A stretch of 64,000 nucleotides of DNA from Tigriopus japonicus (GCA_010645155.1 JAAGOF010000213.1:731866-795865); one strand, 5' to 3'; positions 47,319 to 58,621 are shown, numbered from the stretch's first letter. The notes: generated by a model from the letters alone, not told the origin. Numbers and translations: made by a program.

Positions 47319-48420
47319 TAGAGGACTAACAGAGAAATAAATGCCACTTCAGTTCAGTCAGTGGAGATTTGTTTTGAACACACTTCATCAATGCAGCAGC
47401 AAGGGTGCCAACTGCCTTGATACCTCATGCATTGCTTTTATTTGAACAAAGTAGTTGAATGAGCAATTTAGTCACTGACTAGTGATGGAAACAATCTTAG
47501 GTTTTCAAATTAGGGCTACCAATTAACCTTCCAAGTCCATCATATTTTGTTGAATGTTGTTGTGAGAAAAAAGGTGTTAATCTTTTTCTTGAAAAGAACT
47601 AGAAGGAGACAAGTATGGACAACTACGTGTCCATTGTCTGCATTAGAAAAGAGGCATTTAAAGTAGTATGAACAGCTAAGCGCAGTTGGAGGTTGGAGTA
47701 TTGAGAATATTATTCGCTGTAAGTTGTTGCACTTTGTTTCAGGCTGCAAATTATATACTGAATCATAATTTTCAAAATTATTTGAAGACAATATCATGCA
47801 GAAGTTTGTTCAAGCAAAAGATGACCGGTATGCCAACTTTTCATTAAAGGCACAATTATTTTTTGAAATGTGTGTTCTCTCATATGATGTCTTGTATTCG
47901 CTCCATTTTTGTGATGGTTTTAGATTCCTGTCATTATTCACCAGCCTGAAACAATGTCTCACACTTAATACCAATGTCATTCTGCTTGACTGTCAATACT
48001 ACTTTAAATGTCTTTTCTAAGGCAGACAACGGAAGCCTGCACTTATCCATACTTTCCTCTTTCTTGGTCTATTCAAATAAAAGCTTACCAAAAAGCTTTC
48101 CTCTGGAAACAAACACAAGTGGTAAGCTCTGCTTTATTCAACTTTGGATCAAGAGCCCTATGCAAAACAAACTTGATTCTTGATTTTGTACGATGATGTA
48201 CTTTAAAATGGGTGATGGTAATCATAAAGCAGGTAATCTTGTTTGGGAAAGATTAAATGATCGGATTTTTTCCATCAGTACCGACGACTCCCTGAAATTG
48301 CAAATTCCGGTTTTGACTCACATAACTAAATGTGTCTGACGTCAAATCCCATCACACATTCAGTGCATGCAAGGTAGCTGGCAATCATTTTCAGAGTGTC
48401 GTTTTTCTTTTAGCCTTCTA
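47319..48420. mobile_element. TAGAGGGC-family element, split by a second insertion
   Basis: The outer ends are TAGAGGACTAACAGAG and its near complement ending 'ttttagccttcta'. The flanks gtgttatt (47311-47318) and gttttatt (48421-48428) match in 7 of 8 bases. The body 47319-47479 plus 48296-48420 aligns with the complement of 19980-20261. The middle is replaced by a separate element (about 47480-48290). Confidence 0.8.
47480..48290. mobile_element. Inserted element with TAGTGATGG / CCATCAGTA ends (hAT-like)
   Basis: The ends TAGTGATGGAAACAATC on the left and, on the complement, TACTGATGGAAAAAATC on the right bound about 810 bp that interrupt a TAGAGGGC-family element. Comparison with 20.1 kb shows the host sequence should read straight across the junction. 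The left end resembles sequence at about 62645-62750. The target duplication is eroded. Short frames inside match no family I know. Confidence 0.7.
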
Positions 48421-48538
48421 GTTTTATTCATTCCCTCCAGATGTCAAAGTGCGTCACTTGGTTAGCTTTTTAGCAATGTAAGCAAAAGAAAGCGTTAATA
48501 TACCAACAGATAGCGTCTTCTATGAGCTTCATCAAAAC

Positions 48539-49081
48539 TAGGGCCCGGAAATAACTTTTTTTAAATATAAGATATTTTAGAAATATTTTTTCCAATTTTC
48601 CTCGATTTTTTAAATATTTTGGCTGTTTTAAGTAAAAAATAAATATTTTCATGAATGTTCTAGTCAAAAAAAAATATTTCGGGCAAAATTGAGGAAAAGA
48701 AATGAATGACCAATGCTCAAAAGAGCCTTCCCACAATGAACCCAAAACACAAAAACCTCTACAAAATGGCATTTGTACTAAGATTAGATATTTGCAATCA
48801 AAACTAGTGTCATATACGATGAAACTGCTCCATCCATTGAGGTAAGTTGAAATTTGTATTGTTTACATTAATTGCATGTCAAGTTTGCCCCCAAAACGGC
48901 CTATCTCACAAGAAACAAATTTGGAAAATCGGTGCACACAGACAAAAATACCAAAAATAGGCCTTGTAAAAAAAAAACAATATTTTTTAAATATCCTGCT
49001 TTTTCCAAATATTTTGGGCTTTTAAAGAAAATATATGTTGGATACTTAGTCACTTTTTTGCAAATATTTTTCCGGGCCCTA
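48539..49081. mobile_element. 543-bp TAGGGCCCGG inverted-repeat element (hAT-like)
   Basis: The termini are TAGGGCCCGGAAAT and CCGGGCCCTA. The flanks ATCAAAAC (48531-48538) and ATCATAAC (49082-49089) match in 7 of 8. The interior is rich in AAATATTTT. A decayed relative lies at about 24960-25245, and a third terminus occurs at about 63509 ('tagggcccggatttg'). The 8-bp duplication suggests hAT-type mobilisation. It is non-coding. Confidence 0.82.
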
Positions 49082-49270
49082 ATCATAACGCATTTGCACA
49101 AGCATTTTGATAACCACATTGCAAACTGATATCAGTTTGAGTGTGCTTTTTTATGATTCAATTTCTTTCGGACAATCAGTTTAAAACCCTTCTTGCCTTT
49201 GGATGGGAAACACTTCAACAATGATATACTTATGAAAATAAATCATACTAGTGTATGAACTGTATATAAA

Positions 49271-49442
49271 CTCGATCAGGCGGGAAGGTGGCCTTGATCA
49301 GGCGGGAAGGTGGCCTCGATCAGGCGGGAAGGTGGCCATGATCAGTCTGGAAGGTGGCCTCGATCAGGCTGGAAGGTGGCCTCGATCAGGCGGGAAGGTG
49401 GCCTCGATCAGGCGGGAAGGTGGCCTCGATCAGGCGGGAAGC
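49271..49442 (+). repeat. 22-bp minisatellite, about 7.8 units
   Basis: The unit is ctcgatcaggcgggaaggtg plus gc, repeated from 49271 with substitutions in units 2, 4 and 5. Because 22 is not a multiple of 3, all three frames cycle through the same peptide, which makes overlapping open frames that are artefacts. It lies about 230 bp from the truncated 3' end of the DIRS element. Confidence 0.95.
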
Positions 49443-49670
49443 GAGTGGAGTGCAGGCTTCTGACCTGCTGCCCTCGAAATCGTCCACGAATGAAGAGCAC
49501 AAAACAAGTTTCTTGGACAGAGGGCAGCACGTCAGGAAAACCGACTGCGCCATGTCAAGTCATCAAAGAGACTAAAGTAGTTTGACTTCTTTATTGACTA
49601 GAACATGCACGTTTATATATGGATACAAATGACTAGAACGTGAGCATGACTAGAACGAGTGAGAGCAAGA

Positions 49671-50363
49671 CTATACAGAACATTGAACAATGACCCTGTG
49701 GCCACGACCTTGCTGATCGTTATTGCGTTTACCAAAGGTTATCATCATTTTTGATTTTGACAAGACAAAATTCCCGACTTTAAGCCTTTGTAAGTCTCCC
49801 CAATGGGAACTGGTGTGGAAAAGGATCAATTCGGTCCAGGCTGTCCGGAATTCCATAATTGTGCCAGCATTTATGCTAGGTCCTAAACAGATTCGAAGAA
49901 ACTGCCTGTACTGAGATTTCGACAGTGTATGTTTCTGCCTAGGAGGTTTCCCGTAACGTTTTTTAACGCCGGCGATGAGCGGTTTTAATTCGGGCGAAAC
50001 GCAAGGCGAGGGAAACCCTTGCTGGGTATGGAAAGCTGCGATAGCCGCACACGCAGTTTGAATTGCTGACACTGATGTAGTTGATTGAGCGAGATCCGTG
50101 AGAAAATAGAGCACAGAGTCTGCGCTCGCTGGAAGAGGTTGTATTTGATACGAAGCGCACCAGGTAAGGAATCTGTTAAACGAGTAGGAATAGCTTCTCC
50201 AAGTGCCCTCGCATTTGGAGTCTTTTTTTAGATCGAACAACGCTTGTCTCAGGTCTGGCCTTAAAACATGGAGTCTGTCGCTCGCCGTTGACACGACGTC
50301 GTATGACCGCTGACGAGAATGTGTGTGATTGAATTGGAAAGTATGCAGCAGTGACTTTATCAA
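49671..50363 (-). pseudogene. DIRS tyrosine recombinase, truncated
   Basis: The 230-codon frame has a core-binding-like N-terminal half (GTWRSYSYSFNRFLTWCASY, LYFLTDLAQSTTSVSAIQT) and the start of the catalytic domain (FRTAWTELILFHTSSHWGDL). The first catalytic Arg expected in the S-x-R-W-G-D-L context is His. The HxxR and Tyr motifs are absent because the frame ends about 60 residues past that point. The enzyme would recombine circular DNA intermediates into the genome; this copy cannot. Confidence 0.88.
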
Positions 50364-50382
50364 CGGAGTGAATTTGTCCTGA

Positions 50383-52446
50383 TTACCGTCGCCTAACCAT
50401 GTCCCTGTAACACAAGGTACAACCTTTTAAAACAAAATGACTGGGCTTTTGTACTGAAGCAAACGGGAACATGACGGAACCATCATATCGTAAAAGCATC
50501 ATGGGAAAACTGGTTATGTCCGAAAAGATTTCGTTTGTGACGTACGGTCCTCTTTCCAAACGCGGAAATACAAATTTCACAGAAACAAAGATGTTGTTAA
50601 AATGGATTCCATCCGCGGCGAAGAGAGACCAGCAGTGAAGGGAAGACCATTGCGGGGCTAGAAGGACACCTTTGGCGTGGCAATTTACTATTTGTCGTAG
50701 TGCGGCTCCTAACAGTCGCGTTGGTGGACAGGTCCAACAAAACCCAAGCGTTGACCAGTTTAGCGTAAAAGCATTCCTGTGCGATCCAGATGGCGAGAAA
50801 ATGCTGGATGCGAAACGTTTGCACTTTGCATTTTCCTCGGACGCGAATAGGTCGTATGTAAATGGAGGAAATAAGGCACAAATCTTTTCGAACTCAAGTT
50901 TTGTGGGGCCCCACGACTCGATGTCAAAAGCTCTTGACCACTCGTCCGCGAGTTGTATGCGTGGGTCCGAACGACTTTTCCAGATAACTTGGAGTTGAAT
51001 ATTGTTCCGTATACAAGCTTTGTAAATATTTATAGCCATGTTTTGTAGATCGTTCTTACTGGACCCTTTTTGCATGATATGTGTGACTGCGATGTTATCA
51101 GTGAAGTGGATGATGGCTTTTTCGCGTAAATTGGCACCCACACTGGAATAGAAGTCAAAGAGTGCCACAAGCTCTCGGTAGGTAGAACTCTTATATTTCT
51201 CCGCTGAGGGGAAAATCCTCGCAGTAATTTTTTGACCGCAAGGACCAACATGGCTTCCGTGGGACCCGATTGCTGGACACTTTATGTCGATAATGGCGTA
51301 CCCTTTTTCACTTGCATCGGACGCAAATACTTTTATATTTGAGGAGAACTGACATTCTTGTCTTTTGATCGGGTGTCAGTTCAAAGCGTTTAGATTTTCC
51401 TTAATATACAATAACTCATCCTTAATTGACTCGATCTTGAGCGTACAATCCCACGATGGTGCATGCGCGAGCAATTTGTAACCTTCTCTGCATAAAAAGT
51501 GAATGATAGGCCCAAAAGCTAACAGGCCCGATCCAATGAGTCCATATACTTTGGCTATTTCTCGCACGTGAGAGCAAGGTTGTTTTAAGAGGAGCGTAAT
51601 CATTGCTTTTACACGGATTATTTTTTCCAACGGAAAGAAAATCTTGTACTCTTTTAGGTTGATGTTTAAGCCAAGAAAGGTACCCACTTGAGTGGGGTCC
51701 ATGGCTTTTTTGCGGTTCTCAACCCACCCCGCGTTTCTCCACGTTTCTCGGGCAAATTGCAATTTTGCCTCACAATCCGCTTTTGAATTTCCTAATATCA
51801 AGGAATCGTCAATGTATATAAAGGCTGACACGCCTTGTGATTGCAAATACCTTTTGACGGGCATCATATTTTTTGTGAAAAAATATACTAGATCTGAGAT
51901 GCCTAAGAAAGCCACTTTCCACTTGTAATATTTTGTAACGCCGTTGCTCCAAGTCCATCGCATCCCTAACAAGGTTTCATGTTCGGGAGCGACTTTGATG
52001 TGGTAATAACCTGAGGAGACGTCCATGGAAGCCACCCACCAATTCCTAGGGAAGCTATCTGCAATTTTGTGCAGATGATCTAGGGTGACCCTTCGTTTCC
52101 GAATGTAATTATTCAACGAACGTGAAGCATCGATGACAAGTCGTTTTTTCTTCTCGTCCCGGTCTACTACCTGAATCGGTAGGATGAGATGAGGTGGTTT
52201 GGACACCTCAACAATAAGCCCTTCTCGCGTTCCTTCTTTCAGAGATTTTTCAATGATGCAAATGTCTTCAGCCGATTTGGCCGAATCATTGTTAGGGAGA
52301 TGAACTTTCGGAGGGTATCGGAACAGAGGAATCTTGTACCCATGCGCTAGAAAGTCTTGCAAAAAACGACTTTCCTTTAAAGCCGAAATCCAGAACCTTC
52401 GAAACTGTGGTTTGTGAATGTTGCCCGCAACTGACTTGTTTTCCAT
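50383..52446 (-). pseudogene. DIRS reverse transcriptase - RNase H polyprotein with one in-frame stop
   Basis: One reading frame runs from 52446 to 50383 interrupted only by a TGA at 51378-51376 (context ENLNALN-stop-HPIKRQ). RT motifs: KKKRLVIDASRSLN, WVASMDVSSGYYHIKV (catalytic D) and SAFIYIDDSLILG (YIDD). RNase H motifs after the stop: KVFASDASEKGYAI, YRELVAL and HFTDNIAV. A conserved DIRS/Ty3-style C-terminal segment follows (FPPFTYDLFAS, NWSTLGFCW). The stop is one substitution from a sense codon. Confidence 0.92.
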
Positions 52447-52585
52447 TGTGGCTCGGAAACTATTATTCGGTACACAATCTTATGGTAACGATGGAGCGAT
52501 TTGATCTAGAGGTATGAAAGTGAAATAATTCGAGTAATTCTGTATTCGTGTTTAAAAGTTGGATGTGTACAATGTTTTACATGAG

Positions 52586-54517
52586 CTAATTTTCCCCCTG
52601 TGGTTTATTTTGTTTACTGCAATCGCGTCGCCAGTGCCCTGCAACACCACAGAGATAACAAGGCCCCGGCATTGGTGGCCCGAAGCGAGGCCTACCACGG
52701 CCTCGATTTGCTCCATAACGATCATAAGTTCCATACGACGCTTGCGCCCCAAGTGGTTTTCCGTACTGGCCGTTGGCATACTGTGCAGGCAAATACTGCG
52801 CACTTTGAAAGTTTCGGCGAGGTGGAAGCTTGGCCGGCGCTTTTGTCGGACCAGATGCTTGCGCGGCATTGTTTTGAGCATACTTATTCTTTTTCCGCAA
52901 TTTTTCTACTCTTTTTCTAGCATCCTTTTCGTATAGTTCATCTCCTTCGAAGTCTTGTACCAAGGTGAACCCGCTCTCTTCGCAGATTCTTGCCACAGTA
53001 ATCTCATGGTCTGCGGCTAAGACCACTTCCTCTAGCGAATTAATGACCTTCTCGATGAGTGCCTTTTCCTTTTCCATTTTCTTTGCGAGCTTCTCTCCGC
53101 CCGCTTTTGAAGCTATGGAACTGAATGTCTTCTTGATTTTTTCGTTTGTGTGGCTTTGCAAGAATCCACTTTCTAGCGTCCTCTTGGCGTGCTTTATGAA
53201 CAACCAGATCAGACTGTTGTGCTGAGCCACGCGCACGGTTGGGAAGTTCATTTTCTTGAGTTTCCTTGATCGACCATTGACATATGTTTGTGCGCGTTGT
53301 ACCGAACCTGAAATTAACACAGGTTTTTCAGTTTTCTTCACAACAGGGTTTTTAACCCTAAGTGAGACATCTCAATATAGGGACTTCAACCCGTAAATGA
53401 GCCTATTGAAATTTCCTCTAACCCCGTACTTAAAAAGGGACTCTAACCCGCCGTTTGTATATTGTTTGGCACTCAATTTATGTTCTGACTTAAGATCTTG
53501 AACCTGACGTAATGAGGTTTTTCTTTTCAACAGGGACTTTAACCCTTTGCAGGCAGGACTTAAACCCTTTTGAATGTATTATAATAAAACCACAACGGGA
53601 CTCTAACCCGTAGTGATCCTATTGATACTTTCCTTTCCCTGTACTCATACGGAACTATAGGTCATAGTTTGTATACTCTTCGGTTTCCAAGCATGTTCCG
53701 ATTGAATAAGTATTCAACGAAGGATGTACTCATTGATAATAAACTCCCCTTTGAAATGAAGGACGTGAACCTTCCCATCGTGATATAAGTTTAAAAGTCA
53801 CGATTTTGAGATCCCCGTACGGGAAGTTTTCCTCAAAGTTGTCTCAGTAAGTTGAATTTATTTTGAATTACTTTAGCGTCAACGCCCTTGTTTTGAGAAA
53901 GTCTCTAACCATCAGACTTCCCCAAGACGCTTACTTAAAAAAGAAAAAAAAAGAATATTTCAGGAAGACGCACCTGCTAGATTTGCTTCATCTTCTGCAC
54001 CCGTAGGATCTGCCGTGTGTTTTTTCCCAATGGCGTAAAAAAGTTGATGTGGGCGGCCATCTTCGATAGACCGTTTGGATTTTTTCGATTTACCCCTTTC
54101 AGATGGTACTTCCGCGCCGCTGGACCCGGACTCCTCCGAATCTGATGCCTCTGAGGATGAGGACGTCGAAGAAGTTGAGGACGCTAGAAAGGCCCGTTCA
54201 GGGCGCTTTGCACGCTTTGCCTTTGCTTATTTCTCAGAACGGAGCGTGGCGTCGGATTTTCGCTTCGAAGCCTTTTTACGAGCAGCCGTGACGAAATAAT
54301 TGATGGGTTCGTCTGATGTAATTTCTGATTCCGAATCCACTCGGGCTTGACGGGGAAACCCAGTGCTGTTTACGACCTTCTAGGCGCCGAGGTCGTTTGT
54401 GTGACCTTGGTGTCCCGATGTTCCCTCCTCGGGTATCCGTTCCGGAAGCTCGGTCGCGGATTGAATCTTGTCCAATGGCTGCGTTTCATATCCATGAAAA
54501 TCCGACCCATCCGACAT
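52586..54517 (-). pseudogene. DIRS gag-like protein, two exons
   Basis: Exon 54517-53974 begins with ATG (MSDGSDFHGYETQPLD) and ends phase 1. A GT-AG intron (53973-53308) is followed by exon 53307-52586, which ends in a stop. Exon 1 is rich in Ser, acidic and Lys residues and carries two in-frame stops (near 54382 and 54226). Exon 2 carries a helical segment (KKMEKEKALIEKVINSLEEV), an RGRGRPRFG stretch and a CCHC zinc knuckle (CYLCGVAGHWRRDC) near its end, the nucleic-acid-binding signature of gag. Confidence 0.82.
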
Positions 54518-54793
54518 GATGAGGCAATGTTAGTAGCGTGTGTGTTTTGATGGATGACCCGAGATATTTCTGTGCGCAGAAATAAGCTGTGTTCCCACGA
54601 TTTAATTGGAATTTTCAGGAGGGGACGGACAAGCGACTTTCCGGTAGACCAAGGAGATCTTCAGACTCTGGAGACTCAGTCACGCTGGGAAACGACAGTT
54701 GAGAGACAGCGAGAGTGCAGTTTACTTATAAATAGAAACTAGGTGATTTGTGTTCTGGAAACGTAGAATTTCTCACGTTGAATAATTGGAAGA

Positions 54794-56400
54794 TGGTGAA
54801 CACTTGTGCTGCACCTGGTTGCAGGTCTGGCTATTGGTTAAGATACGGAGACCCAACTCCAGATCCACAGATCTCCATGTACAAGGTTCCAAGTGACCCG
54901 TTCAGCGAGTTTCAAGATATCTTTCGATCACGCCAAAGCCATCACGGAACCAGATAGACGCTCGCTACTTCAGGAGCCCGACAAGCCCTTCAAATTCAAA
55001 AGGAGGAGGCTTAGTATGAGGCGTTCCTTGAGGATGAACGCTTAAAGTGCCTTGAGGATATCATGTTCAAGCTACACACCCTTGGCTTGCCAGAAGGCAT
55101 CTCAGTCGTCAAAAAGTAAAACTGTCTCCTTTTTCCAAACATTGAGGAAAGAGGAACTAGCCAGATTAATATCTTGTTTCATCTAACAAATATTTCAAGA
55201 TGGCACCTTTAAAATGCAAGTCCAAAACGTGATCTTCTCCCAATCCTCTGTTGCAAGTGTGACAACCCGAGATCGCATCAAATACTTATGGGAAATACCA
55301 AATATTTTGGCAGCCTTGAAGAGCTATGGAGAATACTTTAAAAAAGACACAGCCTTAACCGAATAGTCCAAGACTTTCAAAAACGGTGGAACACGAACAC
55401 GTGGAATTTTACATCAACAATATGGATAAACCATGGAAAGACACATTGAAGTTCCTGAAATTGATAAATAAGTGGTGAAAAGTGGTGAACACTAAAAGTG
55501 CCGTCCTTCACACACGAAAACGTGACCCATCCCGTGCCCCAATTTATTCAGTTTAGGATGATGACTTGAAATTTCTTTCGAAATTTTCTTTTTGGATCTT
55601 TGATTGGAATTCGAAATTAGAAGGCCAGGGAAAAGAGCGACAAGGTCTTACATCTCCCACCATGCTTGCCATGACTTTGTCCACCAAAACTCTCCAAGAA
55701 TATGCCAAAGATATGTTACATAGGCATGAGATCCAAAATGTACTTTTTGGGAAATTTCAATCAGCCTGATTTGGTTGGTAAGGACAACTTTCGGGAGGTA
55801 ATTATTTTACCTCTTACCGACAGATTCTAGAATCTGATAAGCCGTGGAGTGGAGAAGCTAATCTAAGTTTGATCATTGGTGAAATTCGGCAACATGCAAG
55901 TTTGTGCCATTAAAATAAATGTTGGCCCCAAATCAGTGTCCGAGAGTGAAAACATCCAGAATTCTGATATAAAACTTCGATTGATGCTCAAGTTTCTTCC
56001 CATTACTCATTTGGAGTCCATTGAAGACAGCAGTATTGGTTTCTACATTGCTGGTTATCTTGTGCGATTGTCGAGTGAAGTGTACCCAATGCCCAAACTT
56101 GGTGTCACAGGGCAAAACCTTAATAGTTTTAAACCTTGAAGATGAAGAAGCCTCAACTTCCAATGGCCCTCGAGAGAGCCTTTTGGAGCAAATCAATTGT
56201 GGAGGGTTATCCAAATCAATCGATTTAGTTTACCTGACTTGTGTTCATACCTGTGGTATATTCTCGCAAATCATGGCAAACCAGGAAAGCAAGAAGTTTC
56301 TTTTAGAATGCCAACACCCAAGAGAGTTGTTTGCCAAAAGCTTTTGTTTGATCATTGGAAGCTCATTTGATACAGGTTCCATTTTGGAAGCCTAATGTGG
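54794..56400 (+). pseudogene. P-element / THAP9-like transposase pseudogene
   Basis: The start MVNTCAAPGCRSGYW with C-x4-C followed by MYKVPSDP is the N-terminal half of a THAP zinc finger. Decayed pieces then follow in the order expected of P-element transposase: LPEGISVVKK, a segment with GLTSPTMLAMTLSTKTLQEY and VLFGKFQSA, then (frame-shifted) YRQILESDK, and near the end SIGFYIAGYLVRL, like the 'AGYLVR' region before the C-terminal Cys motifs. Stops and frameshifts occur throughout, so it is inactive. Terminal repeats were not found. Confidence 0.8.
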
Positions 56401-56999
56401 CAAAGGTCACTCTTAAGTTCTTTGTGAAGAAGTAGCCAAGAGAATGTTTAACTTTTTTTGGCAAAAAAATTGCCAAAGAGCAGAACTCCGAAATTTACGA
56501 CAGCAAGGAAAAAACGAAACAGTTTGACGCCTCCAAATCCGGCCCAGGGGCCAAGATAATAAATAAATTGCAGTCTCAGTACAAAGAAAAACATTCGTGG
56601 ACATTGGAATATGTACTTGTTATGTTTTGTTGTTAAAATATACTGTTGTTTTGTCATGTTCCTTTCTTTATCTTCAAGTTTTGTAACTGTCCAGTTTTAC
56701 TTTCTTGGTATTTTGGGACATTTACTTGCTAGATATAACCTACATATATATAGCAATTAATTTTCAGTCAGAAATATCGCACAAATTGATTTTGAACCCC
56801 ATTTTCTGTAAAGAAATGTCTTGCTGGCATCGCCCTTTCGTTGTCTTGAACTTGCGCCCAGTCTACCTCCAGGGTAGAGTACTCCTTGGGTAGACCTACA
56901 CGAAGAACAATGGTCAGTTGTGTTTCCGGATGGAAATACAGCCTATGCAAGATAGGGAAGAGTTTGGTTTCGTTGCCACAAAACCTTGTATTCGATATC

Positions 57000-57970
57000 C
57001 TCAGGTGGTATACAAAAGATTTTAATTCCTGATGCGTTGTCTCGTGCTCCAACAACGGATCCAGAAGAACGGGATGTCGATGATGATGACAACGATCACA
57101 TCAGGGTTGGCGCTATTATCGAGATTTCTAGTGTCGAAAATGATTTGATTTTGGACGACTTGCGTAGACGTGCCAAAGATGACCCTGATTACCAAGATTT
57201 AATCCGTTTCGTTCAATCTGATTTTGAGGGGATTCCAAGTGTTTATGTCCAGCAATTTCGCAAGTTATTCTCTGAATTGTCCATTGAGGATGACTTGGTG
57301 TTGCGCGGCCATCGTATTGTCATTCCTCCAAATGCAATTAAATTTGTGCTTCATCGCCTTCATGCCAGCCATCAAGGTTTAGAAAAAAACCAAACGGCGT
57401 GCTAGGCAAACTGTATATTGGCCTGGATTCGGAAATGATATTGCCACGACGGTAGAAGCGTGTGAATCTTGTCAAATTTACCGTCCATCCCTCGTTCCAG
57501 AGCCAATGATACAAGATCCATTACCAACCCGTGCATTTGATGTGGTCACAAGTGATCTGCTTCTTTTTGGATTACATCATTATCTTGTATATGCTGATCG
57601 GTTTTCTGGATTTCCGATGGTCGCAAAATTCATGGATGGAGTATCCATCCGAAGTCATGAAAACTCTCAGGAAACTTTTTTCTCTGATGGGCGTTCCTCG
57701 GATATTACGTTCGCACAATGGGCCTCAATACCGTTCCGAGGAGATGCAAAATTTTCTTCGTGAGTGGGGTGTGATATGGAAACCATCTTCTCCTTATCAC
57801 CCCCAAAGCAATGGCCATGTCGAAGTATCGGTTAAAATTGTGAAACGACTTCTACAGAAGACTAACGGTGATATGAATACCGATGCTTTCCAGTCTGGTC
57901 TTCTTGAGCTTCGGAACTCTCCGCGTGACGATGGACTTTCGCCTGCCCAACGTGTTTTTGGAAAACAATT
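57000..57970 (+). pseudogene. Ty3/gypsy integrase, frameshifted
   Basis: The zinc-binding part has H-x3-H (HRLHASHQGLEK) and C-x2-C (VEACESCQIY) with YWPGFGNDI between, spanning a frameshift at the A-run near 57390. The catalytic core has TSDLL (first D) and, after another frameshift near 57650, RSHNGPQYRS, where the second catalytic Asp of the usual S/TDNG motif is His. The third residue is kept (NGHVEVSVKIVKRLL, Glu). The frameshifts and the D-to-H change make it inactive. Confidence 0.88.
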
Positions 57971-58621
57971 AGACATGCACAAGGTTGCTTCAAGTGAGCG
58001 TCTTAAATCATTCCGCGGGCGGCAAAACAAGGCCGTTGGCTGTGCCGAGTTGCTCAGCCCATTTTGGCGAATCCAAGTTTTTCCCATTTTAACGTGCATT
58101 TGATGATTCTAGGTCCCTGGAAACGATCGGTATTTCACTTAAAGATACCTTGGCTGGAATTGGGTCAATAATATGCAAAAAATATTATTAGGGTGATTGA
58201 TATAAAAGCAAGTAAGCAAGCCTTGTGCTATTGCAAAAATAGGACTTAACAGTGATCCAAACACTAATTTAAAGATGCTGATTTATTCAGTGGGTTCCAA
58301 AGAATCATTTCAATATTTCAAAATACTTTGCATACAGAGAAATGCAATATTTTTTCATGCTTCTTTCTGTTAAGATCTAATCTTTTCTGTATCATTTTCT
58401 AGCAAACAAATTGGGCATATTTTCAACCAAGTGAAAGCAGAGGGATCAAAATGTAAAATTTAGATCGTTTCCAGGGACCTAGAATCATCAAATGCTCGTT
58501 AAAATGGGAAAAACTTGGATTCGCCAAAATGGGCTGAGCAATGTAGCATAGCCAACGGCCCTGTTTTGCCGCCCGCGGAATGATTTAAAACGCTCACTTG
58601 AAGCAACCTTATACATGTCCC
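57971..58621. mobile_element. 651-bp foldback element inserted in the gypsy remnant
   Basis: The arms of about 165 bp (57971-58135 and 58460-58621) are near-perfect complements containing 'aaggttgcttcaagtgagcg', 'ccgcgggcggcaaaac' and 'ctaggtccctggaaacgat'. ATT flanks both sides (57968-57970, 58622-58624). Removing it rejoins the pol reading frame (FGKQL continuing into RSLVPV). The left arm happens to stay open in the pol frame, which falsely extends the integrase ORF. Confidence 0.82.

Larger units (their letters stand above)
49671..54517 (-). mobile_element. DIRS-type tyrosine-recombinase retrotransposon, decayed
   Basis: Minus-strand order: spliced gag (54517-52586), reverse transcriptase/RNase H (52446-50383), tyrosine recombinase (50363-49671, truncated). 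This arrangement of RT, RNase H and a phage-like recombinase instead of an integrase is diagnostic of DIRS elements. I could not find the inverted terminal repeats or internal complementary region. Three in-frame stops (two in gag, one in RT) and a truncated recombinase indicate inactivity, although long frames survive, implying fairly recent origin. Confidence 0.93.

Noticed and set aside
49251..49585. Overlapping ORFs over the 22-bp array as repeat proteins or a CRISPR-like array
   Set aside because: Repeats are head-to-tail without spacers, and open frames in all three phases are a by-product of a 22-bp unit.
54075..54299. Plus-strand acidic ORF (DSSESDASEDEDVEE...)
   Set aside because: It is antisense to the Ser/acidic-rich first gag exon of the DIRS element, which explains it.
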